From Galbibacter sp048266365 (GTDB lineage: Bacteria; Bacteroidota; Bacteroidia; Flavobacteriales; Flavobacteriaceae), in assembly GCF_048266365.1 (NCBI RefSeq), contig NZ_JBLWZP010000003.1:356182-420181 (forward strand): a stretch of DNA of 64,000 bases, given 5' to 3'. Positions within the stretch are counted from its first letter, which is position 1. Every line of letters begins with the position of its first letter. Shown here in pieces: positions 53,286 through 62,377 of the stretch. The notes beneath the pieces are model-generated. The model worked only from the letters and a program-made list of their open reading frames with translations, had not been told where the DNA came from and searched no databases. The position numbers and the translations under genes are program-made.

Positions 53286-53399
53286 TGTCCGGTAAAATAC
53301 GTATTTTTGCCCATGTCTTATTTTTTTGTGTCGTAACCCAAAATAGACATACCTGGTCAGGATGTAAAATGTCTGATCCGATTATTTTTTAACCGGACA
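53286..53399. mobile_element. MITE-like element of 114 bp with TGTCCGGT ends
   Basis: The outer eight bases TGTCCGGT (53286-53293) and ACCGGACA (53392-53399) are a perfect inverted repeat, and similarity continues inward (TAAAATA versus TAAAAAATA). The element encodes nothing. No clear target duplication is seen. Its right end is three bases from the ATG of the next gene. Confidence 0.55.
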
Positions 53400-53402
53400 C
53401 CA

Positions 53403-53747
53403 ATGTATTTAAATATAAAAACAGATATAGTTGATTCTAAAGAAAATAGAAAGGGTAAAATTTTAGATAAAATACTATCCTTTTTCATTCCAATTGCAAA
53501 TCCTGATTTTGAAGATAAAATCTTTTTAGTATCTAATTGGTTATTGGAGTTTGATAATGAAAGTGCTATTCCAAATAGAGAAATAGGATTAAATTCAGAG
53601 AGCGAAGTAATTTTAAAAATGCCTTATAAAAAAAACTACGGTTATTGGATTGATAATAGCTTGACTTATAATGACTTCAAAAAAAAATTCGATTATGAAG
53701 TTATAGACAAGGAAGTTTTTGAAAAAAACTGGGTTAAAATAGATTAG
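53403..53747 (+). CDS. Hypothetical protein, 114 aa
   Basis: Not recognised. Acidic and soluble, with 'FLVSNWLLEFDNESAIPNREIGLNSESEVILKMPYKKNYGYW' in the centre, which resembles small Bacteroidota proteins of the immunity or unknown type found as single genes. The start is three bases after the MITE-like element, so expression may depend on that element. A terminator follows at 53761-53784. Confidence 0.5.
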   Translation: MYLNIKTDIVDSKENRKGKILDKILSFFIPIANPDFEDKIFLVSNWLLEFDNESAIPNREIGLNSESEVILKMPYKKNYGYWIDNSLTYNDFKKKFDYEVIDKEVFEKNWVKID

Positions 53748-53760
53748 AAAAGCAAAAGAC

Positions 53761-53790
53761 AAAAGTCCCTTAATCAGGGCTTTTGTTATT
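53761..53790 (+). terminator. Rho-independent terminator
   Basis: AAAAGTCCC (53761-53769) pairs with GGGCTTTT (53777-53784), followed by GTTATTT. It is 14 bases after the stop of the 114-aa gene. Confidence 0.7.
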
Positions 53791-53887
53791 TATACCGGCA
53801 GGCAAGTTCGGTGTTCCAATAATAAGTGGTTTTGGATTATTGATTTTGCGTCCCTTTGGGAGTGTCAAATGGACTCTGTCCGCTATT

Positions 53888-54103
53888 TCACCCCTTCAGG
53901 GGTACCCCCGAAGGAGTGGTCGAAAAATCGAGCTTAACTCGGTCTTTCCAATCCAAAACATCATTGGGATTGTTTTTATAGCTTTCTAAACGATTGTCCA
54001 ATTCTTTTTTGTGTTCCATAGAGATTTCTTGATGTTCTTCTTTTTCACGCTTTAAAACACGCTCTAAAGTATCTATAATGCTTTCTCTGTCAATACTGAA
54101 CAT
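53888..54103 (-). pseudogene. Addiction-module (antitoxin-like) fragment
   Basis: 71 residues: 'EEHQEISMEHKKELDNRLESYKNNPNDVLDWKDRV' matches the short, acidic 'putative addiction module' antitoxins, which end shortly after 'DVLSWEEV...'. Here the final 15 codons are replaced by unrelated 'TTPSGVPLKG', so the C-terminus seems displaced by a rearrangement. The usual RelE/ParE toxin partner is not found next to it. It starts 17 bases after the aldo/keto reductase stop. Confidence 0.4.
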
Positions 54104-54119
54104 CCCAGAACCTTTGGCA

Positions 54120-55118
54120 TTACCGCTCCCCTACCCAATGTGGATAGATAAGGGATTGCCTGGAAACTTCGTTAAGCTGGTTTAGGTGCTTCTCCGATAA
54201 ATTCCATCCCACAGCTTCAATATTTGAGATCAGTTGTCTTTCATCTCTGGCACCGATGACCACATTAGAGACTTGTTTATTTTGAAGCAACCAATTGATG
54301 GCGATTTGTGCAATGGATTTATCCAATTCCCCTCCGATACGCTCTAATTGCTCCACGATATCGTAAAGCAGCTCATCATCCACAGGAGGAGCTCCAAGCG
54401 CTCCACCGGATTTAATTCTGCCTTCTTTAACTTCCATCCCACGTTTTATTTTTCCTGTCAGTCTACCCCATCCCAGCGGACTCCATGCCATAAATCCTGC
54501 GTTTTGATCTTTTAAAAGCGGAAGTACTTCCTGTTCCACATCTCTGCTGATTAAAGAATAGCTGCCCTGGTAGACAATGTATTTTTCCAAATTGTACTTC
54601 TCGGAGATAGAAAGAGACTTCATAAGTTGCCAGGCAGCAAAGTTAGAACACCCTATATATCGCACCTTTCCACTTTCAACCATGGTATTCAGTGTTCTAA
54701 GCGTTTCTTCTATGGGCGTATTGTTATCAAAACCATGCATAAAATAAAGATCAATATAATCCGTATCCAGTCGTCTAAGACTAGCCTCCAGTGCATTCAT
54801 TAAATGATAACGCGAAGAGCCGCTTTCATTAGGTCCCTCCCCCATCTGAAAAGTCGCTTTTGTAGAAATAATACTTTGATCTCTCCGGCCTTTTAATGCT
54901 TTGCCCAGCACAATTTCTGAATCCCCTAGAGAATAGACATTAGCGGTATCAAAAAAATTAATCCCGTGTTCCAAACAAATATCAATAAGTCTTGTCGCTT
55001 CCTTTTCCCGGGTTTGTCCCCAGCGCTTGAAAAATTCATTAGTCCCCCCAAAAGTGGCGGTTCCTAGACTCAATACCGGTACCTTCAAACCTGAATTCCC
55101 TAAATTTCTGTACTCCAT
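54120..55118 (-). CDS. Aldo/keto reductase
   Basis: 332 residues from the ATG at 55118; the longer frame (to 55151) adds 11 residues that do not fit the family. Typical (beta/alpha)8 AKR: 'MEYRNLGNSGLKVPVLSLG', catalytic tetrad Asp57, Tyr62, Lys87 and His128 ('FFDTANVY', 'ISTKATF', 'YFMHGF'), and NADP-binding 'VIGARDERQLISNIEA'. It reduces aldehydes or ketones with NADPH in the cytoplasm. It is transcribed away from the Crp/Fnr-type gene lying 100 bases upstream on the same strand, which may control it. Confidence 0.9.
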   Translation of the reverse strand: MEYRNLGNSGLKVPVLSLGTATFGGTNEFFKRWGQTREKEATRLIDICLEHGINFFDTANVYSLGDSEIVLGKALKGRRDQSIISTKATFQMGEGPNESGSSRYHLMNALEASLRRLDTDYIDLYFMHGFDNNTPIEETLRTLNTMVESGKVRYIGCSNFAAWQLMKSLSISEKYNLEKYIVYQGSYSLISRDVEQEVLPLLKDQNAGFMAWSPLGWGRLTGKIKRGMEVKEGRIKSGGALGAPPVDDELLYDIVEQLERIGGELDKSIAQIAINWLLQNKQVSNVVIGARDERQLISNIEAVGWNLSEKHLNQLNEVSRQSLIYPHWVGER

Positions 55119-55218
55119 AATTGTTGTTTTTTGTGATACTTTACAAGACAAAGTTCAACATACTATGGAGTGTCCAACAGGACATTTGTCAAAGATTTGG
55201 TGTGAGAAATGTCACATT

Positions 55219-55794
55219 TTAGGAGTGTTGCTTTGTAAGCCTGCTTAAGGTTTCTCGAGTTACACCCAGATAAGAAGCAATCATAGCTTTGGGTACTCTC
55301 TGTATTAAACCCGGGTAAACGGTCAGAAGATTGTGATAGCGATCATTAGCATTACTGCTTAAAAAACAAAGAATGCGCTTTTGAAGATCAATATAACCTT
55401 CGGTGGTCTTTTTATGGAAAAACTCTTGCATTTTGGGTAATTCTCGACTTATCTTTTCTTTATGCGCCAAGCTAATTACTAAGGTATGGGTGTCTTCCAT
55501 ACAATCAATGACAAGCTTTGAAGGGGAATGGTTGTAGAACGCCTCCGCGTCCGTGATCCACCAATTCTCCATTGCGAACTGTAAGATGTGTTCTTTCCCG
55601 TCAGGATCCGGCCTTGACACTTTCATAAGTCCTTTCACTACAAAATATTCATGATTTGCACTGTCACCCTGATGAAGAACAATTTGATGTTTTTTAAATA
55701 TCCTCGATTGAAAATACTCCAATACAAAAGCAAACTCCTGATCTGTTAATACAACGAGTTCTTGAATATGAGTTCTTAAAGGGTGCTGAATCAT
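55219..55794 (-). CDS. Crp/Fnr-family transcriptional regulator
   Basis: 191 residues from the ATG at 55794; an upstream in-frame start (55842) would add 16 residues with no family support. The N-terminal cyclic-nucleotide-binding-like beta barrel has 'IVLHQGDSANHEYFVVKGLMKVSRPDPDGKEHIL', and the C-terminal HTH has 'RVPKAMIASYLGVTRETLSRL' (about 165-187). No Fnr Cys cluster is visible. The ligand is unknown. The orientation (regulator then reductase, 100 bases) suggests the aldo/keto reductase is its target or co-transcribed. Confidence 0.88.
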   Translation of the reverse strand: MIQHPLRTHIQELVVLTDQEFAFVLEYFQSRIFKKHQIVLHQGDSANHEYFVVKGLMKVSRPDPDGKEHILQFAMENWWITDAEAFYNHSPSKLVIDCMEDTHTLVISLAHKEKISRELPKMQEFFHKKTTEGYIDLQKRILCFLSSNANDRYHNLLTVYPGLIQRVPKAMIASYLGVTRETLSRLTKQHS

Positions 55795-56025
55795 TGGATT
55801 TTTGAATTTAATATTAGGACAGTGAACTGGTAAAATTATCAAAAAAACTAAGGCAACAGCAATTTTAATGTCTCAATAGTATCCTGCGCAATACTATATA
55901 TATATGATTGTCTCAGGCATCATTTAACCAAGTATCCTTATTATGTAGACGCTTTGTAGATGTTTTTCAAGGATTTGTAGTCGCCATTAGTACAGCTATC
56001 CGTTGTTGGAACCGCAGGCTACTTC

Positions 56026-56033
56026 TATATTTG
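56026..56033 (+). promoter_or_regulatory. Promoter of the four-gene envelope operon
   Basis: TATATTTG -7 box with TTG at 56003-56005, 20 bases upstream, a complete Bacteroidota promoter. Transcription would start near 56040, about 70 bases before the first gene. Confidence 0.65.
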
Positions 56034-56112
56034 TTTTAAGAGTTCTCATGCAAAAACGGGAGTACATATGCCATTTAGTTTTAGGCGCTTACAAGCTCAT
56101 CAAAAAAGAACA

Positions 56113-56949
56113 ATGAAAAACATACTTTTAATCAGCTTTTTAATTTTCACATCGATACAATTTGGACTAGCTCAAGATGTATCTTTTAAAATAGTTCAGG
56201 TAAATGAACAAAGGCACACTGGACATGGTGAAAACAAAATAAGCATTATTGTAGCGATCGACAGCTTGGAACTCGATGCCGACCACCTTGTTCAGGTTAA
56301 AGATTCAATCCTTGCAGTAGACAATACAGGCAGGGTATTAGAACATTTTAGAGGATACCCTTACGGAGGTTATTTTCAAGAGGACAAGGAACTAAGCATC
56401 GGTTTTAAAGCGCCTAGAGGTGATGTCACAGAAATTGAAAAATTAGAAGGCATACTGGAATATTTTACGATATCAGAAAAGCTCAATTCAAAGGTAATTC
56501 TGCATGATTTCATAAATCATACTAATGAAAACCTGCTGGCGGTTTTGCCTCCCCTGAAACTCATATTGATTAACTACAATGAAATAAAAAAGGTATATGG
56601 CACTGAGGATTATTATCCTGAAATTAAAAGAATACAACAGGAAGTAGGTATTGGGAAGACCATGGAAGAAACTGATGTGTTTTTTAGCGATATGTTCTAT
56701 TTCCAAAACAATAATCCCGAACTGGAGCTGAATTTTTATATAGAAGACCCCGATAAGATCATTAATAAAATAACAGTATACAATGGCGACGGGAAACCAA
56801 TGAGCAGCAATTATTCAAATTCCGGTAATCGTTATCGAATAGGTCTTTCAAAGGAACCGTTACCGGATTGGAAGTTAGAAATCCACGTTAAGACCAAAGC
56901 GGCTCTAAAGGAAATACCGTTTCAATTTAGTAATATTAAGATGCCATGA
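56113..56949 (+). CDS. Exported protein, paralogue A
   Basis: 278 residues from the ATG at 56113, where a signal peptide begins (MKNILLISFLIF...GLAQD); the longer frame from 56068 disrupts it. No family recognised. The core 'LDADHLVQVKDSILAVDNTGRVLEHFRGYPYGGYFQEDKELSIGFKAPRGDVTEIEKLEGILEYF' matches the next gene's product throughout, so the two are a tandem duplication. The protein is beta-rich and most likely periplasmic. Overlaps the next gene's first ATG by four bases. Confidence 0.7.
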   Translation: MKNILLISFLIFTSIQFGLAQDVSFKIVQVNEQRHTGHGENKISIIVAIDSLELDADHLVQVKDSILAVDNTGRVLEHFRGYPYGGYFQEDKELSIGFKAPRGDVTEIEKLEGILEYFTISEKLNSKVILHDFINHTNENLLAVLPPLKLILINYNEIKKVYGTEDYYPEIKRIQQEVGIGKTMEETDVFFSDMFYFQNNNPELELNFYIEDPDKIINKITVYNGDGKPMSSNYSNSGNRYRIGLSKEPLPDWKLEIHVKTKAALKEIPFQFSNIKMP

Positions 56950-57839
56950 TTATGAAATTATCTAATATAGTATTATTTGTTATGGTTTTCTTGGTAAGCG
57001 GCGCCGTTTGCTCTCAGGAGTTTAACCTCTTTTTGCAAAGTATAGATGAAGATCGGTATTATGGCAAAAGTCGGATAATGTATCATACCGACAGTATCAG
57101 TACCATAACCCTAACGGCAATGGTAAACGGAATAACTTTAGACAAAAATCACCTGATCAAGGTAAAAGAGATCAAGGCAGTTGATAACAAGTCAAATTCC
57201 TTAGTATTGATTAGTAGCAATTTCTACTATGACAACCGCTACCAGGATGATAAAAAATTAGAAATAAAACTAGAGGCTCCTGCGCGTAACGCCACAAAAA
57301 TAGATATGCAAGGAAGCCTACTTTATTTTAATCCAACCGAAAAGAATAAAGGTATGGTGATCATCCGCGACGTTTTGAGTCGCCCGGGCAAAAATCTCCT
57401 GGAAAATATTTATCCGGACTCCGAATTTGTCTATATAGACACAGATGAACTTATAAATTTAAAAGCCGAAATGGAGAAGCTGATAGATTCTGAAGTCGAA
57501 AAACGTAAAATAGAAGTGGGTGAAATAAGTGAGGAAGAGCAAAGGGAAATTGAATATACACGTCAATTATTTAATGACATGTTTGATTTATCAGACAATC
57601 GATTTGCATACACAATAACGTTTCAATCCAACAAAAATATCAAGGATGCGTATTTCAGCTTTGCTATATTCAATGCTGAAGGTAAATCAATAAGCTCAGG
57701 CTATTCTTCAGTTGACAACTTATACCAATTTCATTTAGTAGAACCGCCAACAAAGGGATGTTATATTCAGATTATTACAGAGGTAGATACGGCTATCAAA
57801 GAATTAAAATTTAATTTAAAAAATATTATATTACCCTAA
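56946..57839 (+). CDS. Exported protein, paralogue B
   Basis: 297 residues with a signal peptide (about 3-22, 'VCSQEF'). The arrangement of 'LDKNHLIKVKEIKAVDNKSNSL', 'RYQDDKKLEIKLEAPARNATKI' and 'GMVIIRDVLSRPGKNLLENIYP' mirrors paralogue A. A charged helical insert (about 175-200, 'EMEKLIDSEVEKRKIEVGEISEEEQREIEYT') is longer than in A. Function unknown. It is part of the operon with A and the two membrane proteins that follow. Confidence 0.7.
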   Translation: MIMKLSNIVLFVMVFLVSGAVCSQEFNLFLQSIDEDRYYGKSRIMYHTDSISTITLTAMVNGITLDKNHLIKVKEIKAVDNKSNSLVLISSNFYYDNRYQDDKKLEIKLEAPARNATKIDMQGSLLYFNPTEKNKGMVIIRDVLSRPGKNLLENIYPDSEFVYIDTDELINLKAEMEKLIDSEVEKRKIEVGEISEEEQREIEYTRQLFNDMFDLSDNRFAYTITFQSNKNIKDAYFSFAIFNAEGKSISSGYSSVDNLYQFHLVEPPTKGCYIQIITEVDTAIKELKFNLKNIILP

Positions 57840-57852
57840 AAAACAACAAGAT

Positions 57853-58545
57853 ATGTGGATTAGTATAACTGACATCAGTGTAAAACAAGTGGACGCTAAT
57901 CATTTGAGAAACCCAAATGGTCCCGGCAATCAAATGATACTCAACTTATTTCAGCGCGAGGGTCGTTCAGCATTTTGGGTGACTCAGAACAAAAGAGTTT
58001 ATCCCCAGTATCTTGATGCTGCAACGGGCAAGGTAATTTCCAGAAGAAAGTGGACAGACCAAATGAAATCCTTTGCTCAGAAAGAGTTGGATAATTTACC
58101 GCCGCATAAAGGACGGTTTAAAATAACCATTGTAGGCTGGATATTCCTTTTGTTTACCATTGGAATATTTGGATATATTATGATAGAGGCCTTACAGGCG
58201 CCTGCCAAAAAACGGCAGTATCAACAGGAATTAGCGGAAAAAGCAAGGGTGGCTGAAGGCGATATTTACTTAGGTCGAATTGAAGTATATAAGGAAAAAG
58301 GAAATTTCCTTGGCATGAATCTCGAATTCGGCTGGTTTAAAATTCAAAGGATAGAGAACGGAACTTATTATATTTCAAAAAGTGTTGCGATGGCTAAAAA
58401 TTCTCAGGATGTAAAGCCTCAGAGCAATACCGAATTCAGTGAAACCCCTATAGTCGTAAAGCCAAAGGAGCTGGAGCCCTATTATAAAACTTTTATTTCT
58501 GAAGATGGGCTGACTGAAATCTCCCTCACTGAGAAAAAGGAGTAA
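57853..58545 (+). CDS. Single-pass membrane protein, 230 aa
   Basis: One membrane helix (about 96-115, 'ITIVGWIFLLFTIGIFGYIMI') separates a cytoplasmic basic domain ('HLRNPNGPGNQMILNLFQREGRSAFWVTQNKRVYP') from an extracytoplasmic C-terminal part. There is no signal peptide. Not recognised. It lies 13 bases after paralogue B and 27 bases before the zinc-ribbon gene, so it belongs to the same operon. Confidence 0.65.
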   Translation: MWISITDISVKQVDANHLRNPNGPGNQMILNLFQREGRSAFWVTQNKRVYPQYLDAATGKVISRRKWTDQMKSFAQKELDNLPPHKGRFKITIVGWIFLLFTIGIFGYIMIEALQAPAKKRQYQQELAEKARVAEGDIYLGRIEVYKEKGNFLGMNLEFGWFKIQRIENGTYYISKSVAMAKNSQDVKPQSNTEFSETPIVVKPKELEPYYKTFISEDGLTEISLTEKKE

Positions 58546-58572
58546 TTTATCGCATAAAAATCATAAAAGATT

Positions 58573-59394
58573 ATGTTTATATTTTTCGGAATACGGGGAT
58601 CGAAGATTGGCGAGAAGAAAATAAGCGGTGGTACAGAGTGCCCGTATTGTCAGAGTAAAAACAGCTTTGTGGCTACTACTTACGGGAAGTATTTCCATAT
58701 TTTCTGGATTCCGTTCCTTCCCATTTCAAAGACTACCTTTCTGGAGTGTTCACATTGTAAAAAGACCTATGCGGATCATGAGCTCCCGGAAGATTTAAAA
58801 GATACGTTAATCAAAAACAACCAGCTCCAACCTCCCAAAAGACCGATTTGGCATGGTTGCGGCTGTTTAATATTTGGTGGGTTACTATTAGTATTAGGCA
58901 TATTCTTTATTGTAAGTCTTATTTTCTGGAGTACCAATGAACCTAAAATCGAAGTGGATCCTAGGGCAGTTTATTTACATGAAGACCTTGAGAAGACCGT
59001 TGTACAACCAGACAGTATTACTGACGCGATTTCCTATCAGCTCAAAGCCTGTATGGATCCAAGTATAGAGGGTATAGACACAGATGAAATCGGCTATTAT
59101 TCTGAAACTGACGGTAACAAGTTATTAGTTTTACTGCAAGTAAATGATTTTAAGAACACCTATACCTCTACCCGAAAAGAGATTGTCTATTCGGTAGAGG
59201 ATTGCTTGAGTTATTTTTTAAATCTTGAAGATTACGAACTTTATATTGGCATCAACGGCAGTTGGAATATGGTACTGGTAAAGACACCCGAGGCAGAAGA
59301 TTTGGGAGGTCGATTTGCGAAGAGCAATTTGCTCCTTCCATTTTACGGTGAATCCGAAACTAAAATAGAAGAAGTTCCCATAGAGCAACAGTAA
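58573..59394 (+). CDS. Zinc-ribbon membrane protein, 273 aa
   Basis: N-terminal zinc ribbon with two Cys pairs: 'TECPYCQS' (Cys23, Cys26) and 'LECSHCKK' (Cys59, Cys62), separated by 'YFHIFWIPFLPI', as in the zinc_ribbon_15 group. One membrane helix (about 98-119, 'CLIFGGLLLVLGIFFIVSLIFW') then leads to an extracytoplasmic domain with two Cys. The function is unknown; the ribbon probably binds zinc on the inner face. It is the last gene of the four-gene operon. Confidence 0.75.
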   Translation: MFIFFGIRGSKIGEKKISGGTECPYCQSKNSFVATTYGKYFHIFWIPFLPISKTTFLECSHCKKTYADHELPEDLKDTLIKNNQLQPPKRPIWHGCGCLIFGGLLLVLGIFFIVSLIFWSTNEPKIEVDPRAVYLHEDLEKTVVQPDSITDAISYQLKACMDPSIEGIDTDEIGYYSETDGNKLLVLLQVNDFKNTYTSTRKEIVYSVEDCLSYFLNLEDYELYIGINGSWNMVLVKTPEAEDLGGRFAKSNLLLPFYGESETKIEEVPIEQQ

Positions 59395-59404
59395 GCAACG
59401 TACT

Positions 59405-59440
59405 CCCCTAATAAATTAGCCTTAGGGACAAGTCTTTTTT
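59405..59440 (+). terminator. Weak terminator after the four-gene operon
   Basis: CCCTAA (59406-59411) pairs with TTAGGG (59422-59427), followed by ACAAGTCTTTTTT. Confidence 0.45.
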
Positions 59441-59558
59441 GGTTTATGAGTCTTTGTTTGCGGGATACCAACTCATCAAAAGTAGAATTTTGGCAGAGTT
59501 TGGAATTCCTAAATTAGCTCGCAGTTATAATTAAGCTCAAAAACTCTATTTTTATAAA

Positions 59559-59609
59559 ATGGCAAAGCAACGAAAGAAATACGACAAGGAGCTTAACGGA
59601 ATACTATAG
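59559..59609 (+). pseudogene. IS3-type orfA start fragment
   Basis: 'MAKQRKKYDKELNGIL' followed by a stop. The first 12 residues resemble the beginning of IS3-family OrfA (MxKQRRxYDKEFK...). The rest has been lost where it meets the AlbA-type remnant. Confidence 0.4.
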
Positions 59610-60059
59610 GTTAACTTTCCAGTAGCCACCTTTATCAGATCCTATTCTATCTATTACTCCTTCACGTTTCAATTTGTGCAATTGTTTTTCAATAGCACGT
59701 GTTGAAATTTTAATTATATCTGCCATTTCAGTAGTAGTAATACTTTTATTATATTATATCAGCAAAACTATTTTCTCCGAACTTTGTCCGAACTTTACCC
59801 GAACCGATTTGATTGTAATCTTGGGGCTTTCTTCCATTTTTGAAAGAATTATTTCGACGGGAGTTTTCTCCACAGTTTCTTCCACAGTTTCTTCCACAGT
59901 ACTGTGGAATACCACGGTAAACATCCCATCGGTTTTAAACTCAGGCTCGGGGAGTTTAGCAGATTTTATTAAATCTCGGATTCTGTCAATACCGGAACCT
60001 ACCTGTTCTATCATATTAACCCGGACAAACAACCCAAATATCAAGAAATTTATGATCAA
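59604..60059 (-). pseudogene. C-terminal remnant of an AlbA_2/HATPase_c_4-type DNA-binding protein
   Basis: 'FGLFVRVNMIEQVGSGIDRIRDLIKSAKLPEPEF' matches the RecG-like/HATPase_c_4 module that follows AlbA_2. Then a low-complexity linker with three 12-base repeats encodes 'TVEETVEETVEKT'. After an in-frame TAA (about 59753) the same frame continues with a winged helix 'TTEMADIIKISTRAIEKQLHKLKREGVIDRIGSDKGGYWKV'. So a single nonsense codon plus loss of the N-terminus made this a pseudogene. It is the second such remnant in the window. Confidence 0.7.
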
Positions 60060-60081
60060 AAGTAGATAAGGTTCAAGGAAT

Positions 60082-60089
60082 TAAATTTG
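60082..60089 (+). promoter_or_regulatory. -7 promoter element before the BCCT transporter
   Basis: TAAATTTG, 74 bases before the ATG at 60163. No clear -33 element. Confidence 0.4.
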
Positions 60090-60162
60090 TTGGATAGAAA
60101 TTTTTCGGTTAAGTTGCAAAAACATACAGTAAATAACCAAAATCCAAAGAAAAACTAAATCT

Positions 60163-62163
60163 ATGTTTAAAACCTCGTTAAAAAAGGGAGTTACAGTACC
60201 TAGTTTAATTTTCATCATAGGAGTATCATTAACAGCTATTTTTTTTCCCGAAGTTACCGAAGGTCTCTTGAACAAGATTCAGAACTTCATCTTTGTCAAT
60301 TTGAACTGGATTTATATCTGGGCCGTTACGATATTCGTTATCTTCCTGATATACCTTATGTTCAGTAAGTATGGGAAAATACGATTGGGAAAAAACGACA
60401 GTAAACCCGAGCATTCCTTTTTTTCATGGATTTCTATGTTGTTTGCCGCCGGAATGGGTATTGGATTAATGTACTTTGGTGTCGCTGAACCCATGCAGCA
60501 TTATGCCTCTGATGTCTTTGGGTTACATAGCTATGTCAACCAGGAGAAGAATGCCCAGCTTTACAGCTTTTTTCACTGGGGTATACACGCTTGGGCTATT
60601 TATGCCATTATAGGACTTTCCTTATCGTACTTTGCTTACCGTTACAGACTTCCACTTTCGTTGCGTAGTGGATTTTACCCACTGCTAAAAGATAAAATTT
60701 ATGGAAAATGGGGGGATGCAATTGATGTTTTTGCACTCTGCAGCACCTTTTTCGGGATCACTACTACACTAGGCTTTGGAGTTGTACAGGTCAATTCCGG
60801 ATTAAATACACTTAATATCGTTCCGGATACAAGTTTTATTTACCAAATCTTGATCGTTGCTGTGTTGGTTTCACTCTCCATTGCCTCAGCGGTAACAGGA
60901 GTGGATAAAGGAATCAAAATATTAAGCCGGATCAATATTACACTTGTGATCGCACTGCTGCTTTTTGTGCTGCTTGTCGGTCCCACGGTTTATCTGATCG
61001 GCAGTTTTACTGAAGGCCTCGGAAATTATATTACCAACTTTTTCAGTCTCACCTTTGGCACTCATGTTTATGAACCGGAATCCCTACCCTGGTTTTATGA
61101 CTGGACAATACTTTATTGGGCTTGGTGGATTTCTTGGTCTCCTTATGTGGGTTTGTTTATTGCCAAAATTTCAAAAGGAAGGACCATCCGGGAGTTTATA
61201 GCAGCAGTTTTAATTATTCCCAGTGTATTTAACTTCTTTTGGATGACTGTTTTCGGTAACAGCGCTATTTGGTTCGACAGAAACAAAGCAGACGGTATGC
61301 TGAGTGCATTGTCTTCTGATCCTGATGCGCTCATGTTTCGGTTTTTAGAATACCTTCCACTCTCCACTGTTGCCAGTTTCGCAGTTGTGCTGATCATCGT
61401 TATTTTCTTTGTAACATCAGCAGATTCAGGGATATTTGTAATGAACAATATTGCCACAAAAAATGCTAAAAAATCCCCAAAATGGCAAGTTTTTCTTTGG
61501 GGCATCTTACTTGCATTAGTATCGTTATTTTTGTTAAACGCCGGTGGCTTAGATGCTCTTCAGAGCATGACATTAATTACCGCTTTGCCCTTCTCTATAA
61601 TTATGTTGCTCTTTATGGTTAGTCTTGTAAAGGCCTTAACCATTGACGGAAACTATTATGAGCGCGATTTTTCTGAAACTGCCATACCTTGGTCAGGCGG
61701 GTTTTGGAAAGAACGTCTAAAGCGAATTGTATCGTATAAAAGCCGTCCTTCTGTGGATCATTACATTGAGACCACAGTAAAAACTGCCTTTACTGAATTG
61801 CAACAAGAATTTTCCAATAATGGAATCGAGACGAAGCTCAATACTTACAAGGATCCAACGAGAATTGAGATTGAAATTCAATACGATATCGTTAACAATT
61901 TTGTTTACGGTGTTAAAAATGAGTCGAAACTGCTATCTGAATATTTGCTAAATGAAGAAAACCATCCTGATATTGAAGAAAGTAAAACGTACTTCCCGAA
62001 AGCGTATTTCGGAGATTCAAGAGAAGGTTATGACATCCACTATTTCACAAAAAATGAATTGATTTCAGATGTCCTAAAACATTATGATCGATTCTTAGCT
62101 ATTATATCGGAAGAGCGCAATGAGATGTTTATCAGCAGTAATGCCAATAAAAGGAAAAAGTAA
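60163..62163 (+). CDS. BCCT-family betaine/choline/carnitine transporter
   Basis: 666 residues with 12 membrane helices and a cytoplasmic C-terminal tail of about 150 residues. Signature stretches: 'FAAGMGIGLMYFGVAEPM' (about 89-107, the Gly-rich unwound helix), 'HWGIHAWAIYAIIG', and 'WTILYWAWWISWSPYVGLFIAKISKGRTIREF'. It takes up glycine betaine, choline or carnitine with Na+ or H+ for salt protection. The Gly-Met-Gly-Ile-Gly element favours Na+-coupled betaine-type members. It stands alone, with no regulator or choline-oxidation genes alongside. Confidence 0.92.
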   Translation: MFKTSLKKGVTVPSLIFIIGVSLTAIFFPEVTEGLLNKIQNFIFVNLNWIYIWAVTIFVIFLIYLMFSKYGKIRLGKNDSKPEHSFFSWISMLFAAGMGIGLMYFGVAEPMQHYASDVFGLHSYVNQEKNAQLYSFFHWGIHAWAIYAIIGLSLSYFAYRYRLPLSLRSGFYPLLKDKIYGKWGDAIDVFALCSTFFGITTTLGFGVVQVNSGLNTLNIVPDTSFIYQILIVAVLVSLSIASAVTGVDKGIKILSRINITLVIALLLFVLLVGPTVYLIGSFTEGLGNYITNFFSLTFGTHVYEPESLPWFYDWTILYWAWWISWSPYVGLFIAKISKGRTIREFIAAVLIIPSVFNFFWMTVFGNSAIWFDRNKADGMLSALSSDPDALMFRFLEYLPLSTVASFAVVLIIVIFFVTSADSGIFVMNNIATKNAKKSPKWQVFLWGILLALVSLFLLNAGGLDALQSMTLITALPFSIIMLLFMVSLVKALTIDGNYYERDFSETAIPWSGGFWKERLKRIVSYKSRPSVDHYIETTVKTAFTELQQEFSNNGIETKLNTYKDPTRIEIEIQYDIVNNFVYGVKNESKLLSEYLLNEENHPDIEESKTYFPKAYFGDSREGYDIHYFTKNELISDVLKHYDRFLAIISEERNEMFISSNANKRKK

Positions 62164-62328
62164 GTAATAAAGACAGAAGCTACCCAGGTATAATTATGGA
62201 GCAGGGTTTCACCACTGGTTGAGTATATAGGAAACGAATAAATTGACAAAACACTACCCACTAATAACTCAGGTTCATAGCTTCTTGGCTGTTGAACCGG
62301 AGAGCATATTTCCCACCTTAAGCCAATT
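62164..62328. other. Short gap, no gene
   Basis: No coding frame or hairpin of note between the BCCT gene and the left 38-bp repeat. Confidence 0.4.
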
Positions 62329-62366
62329 AATAAACTACCCAACCACGCATAGCGATGGATTGGGTT
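62329..62366 (+). repeat. 38-bp hairpin repeat, left copy
   Basis: Identical to 63924-63961. Eight bases AATAAACT are followed by a foldback: ACCCAACCACGC pairs with GCGATGGATTGGGT, with two bulged A and an ATA loop. The form recalls REP-type palindromes. Confidence 0.75.
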
Positions 62367-62377
62367 AAGCGAAATAA

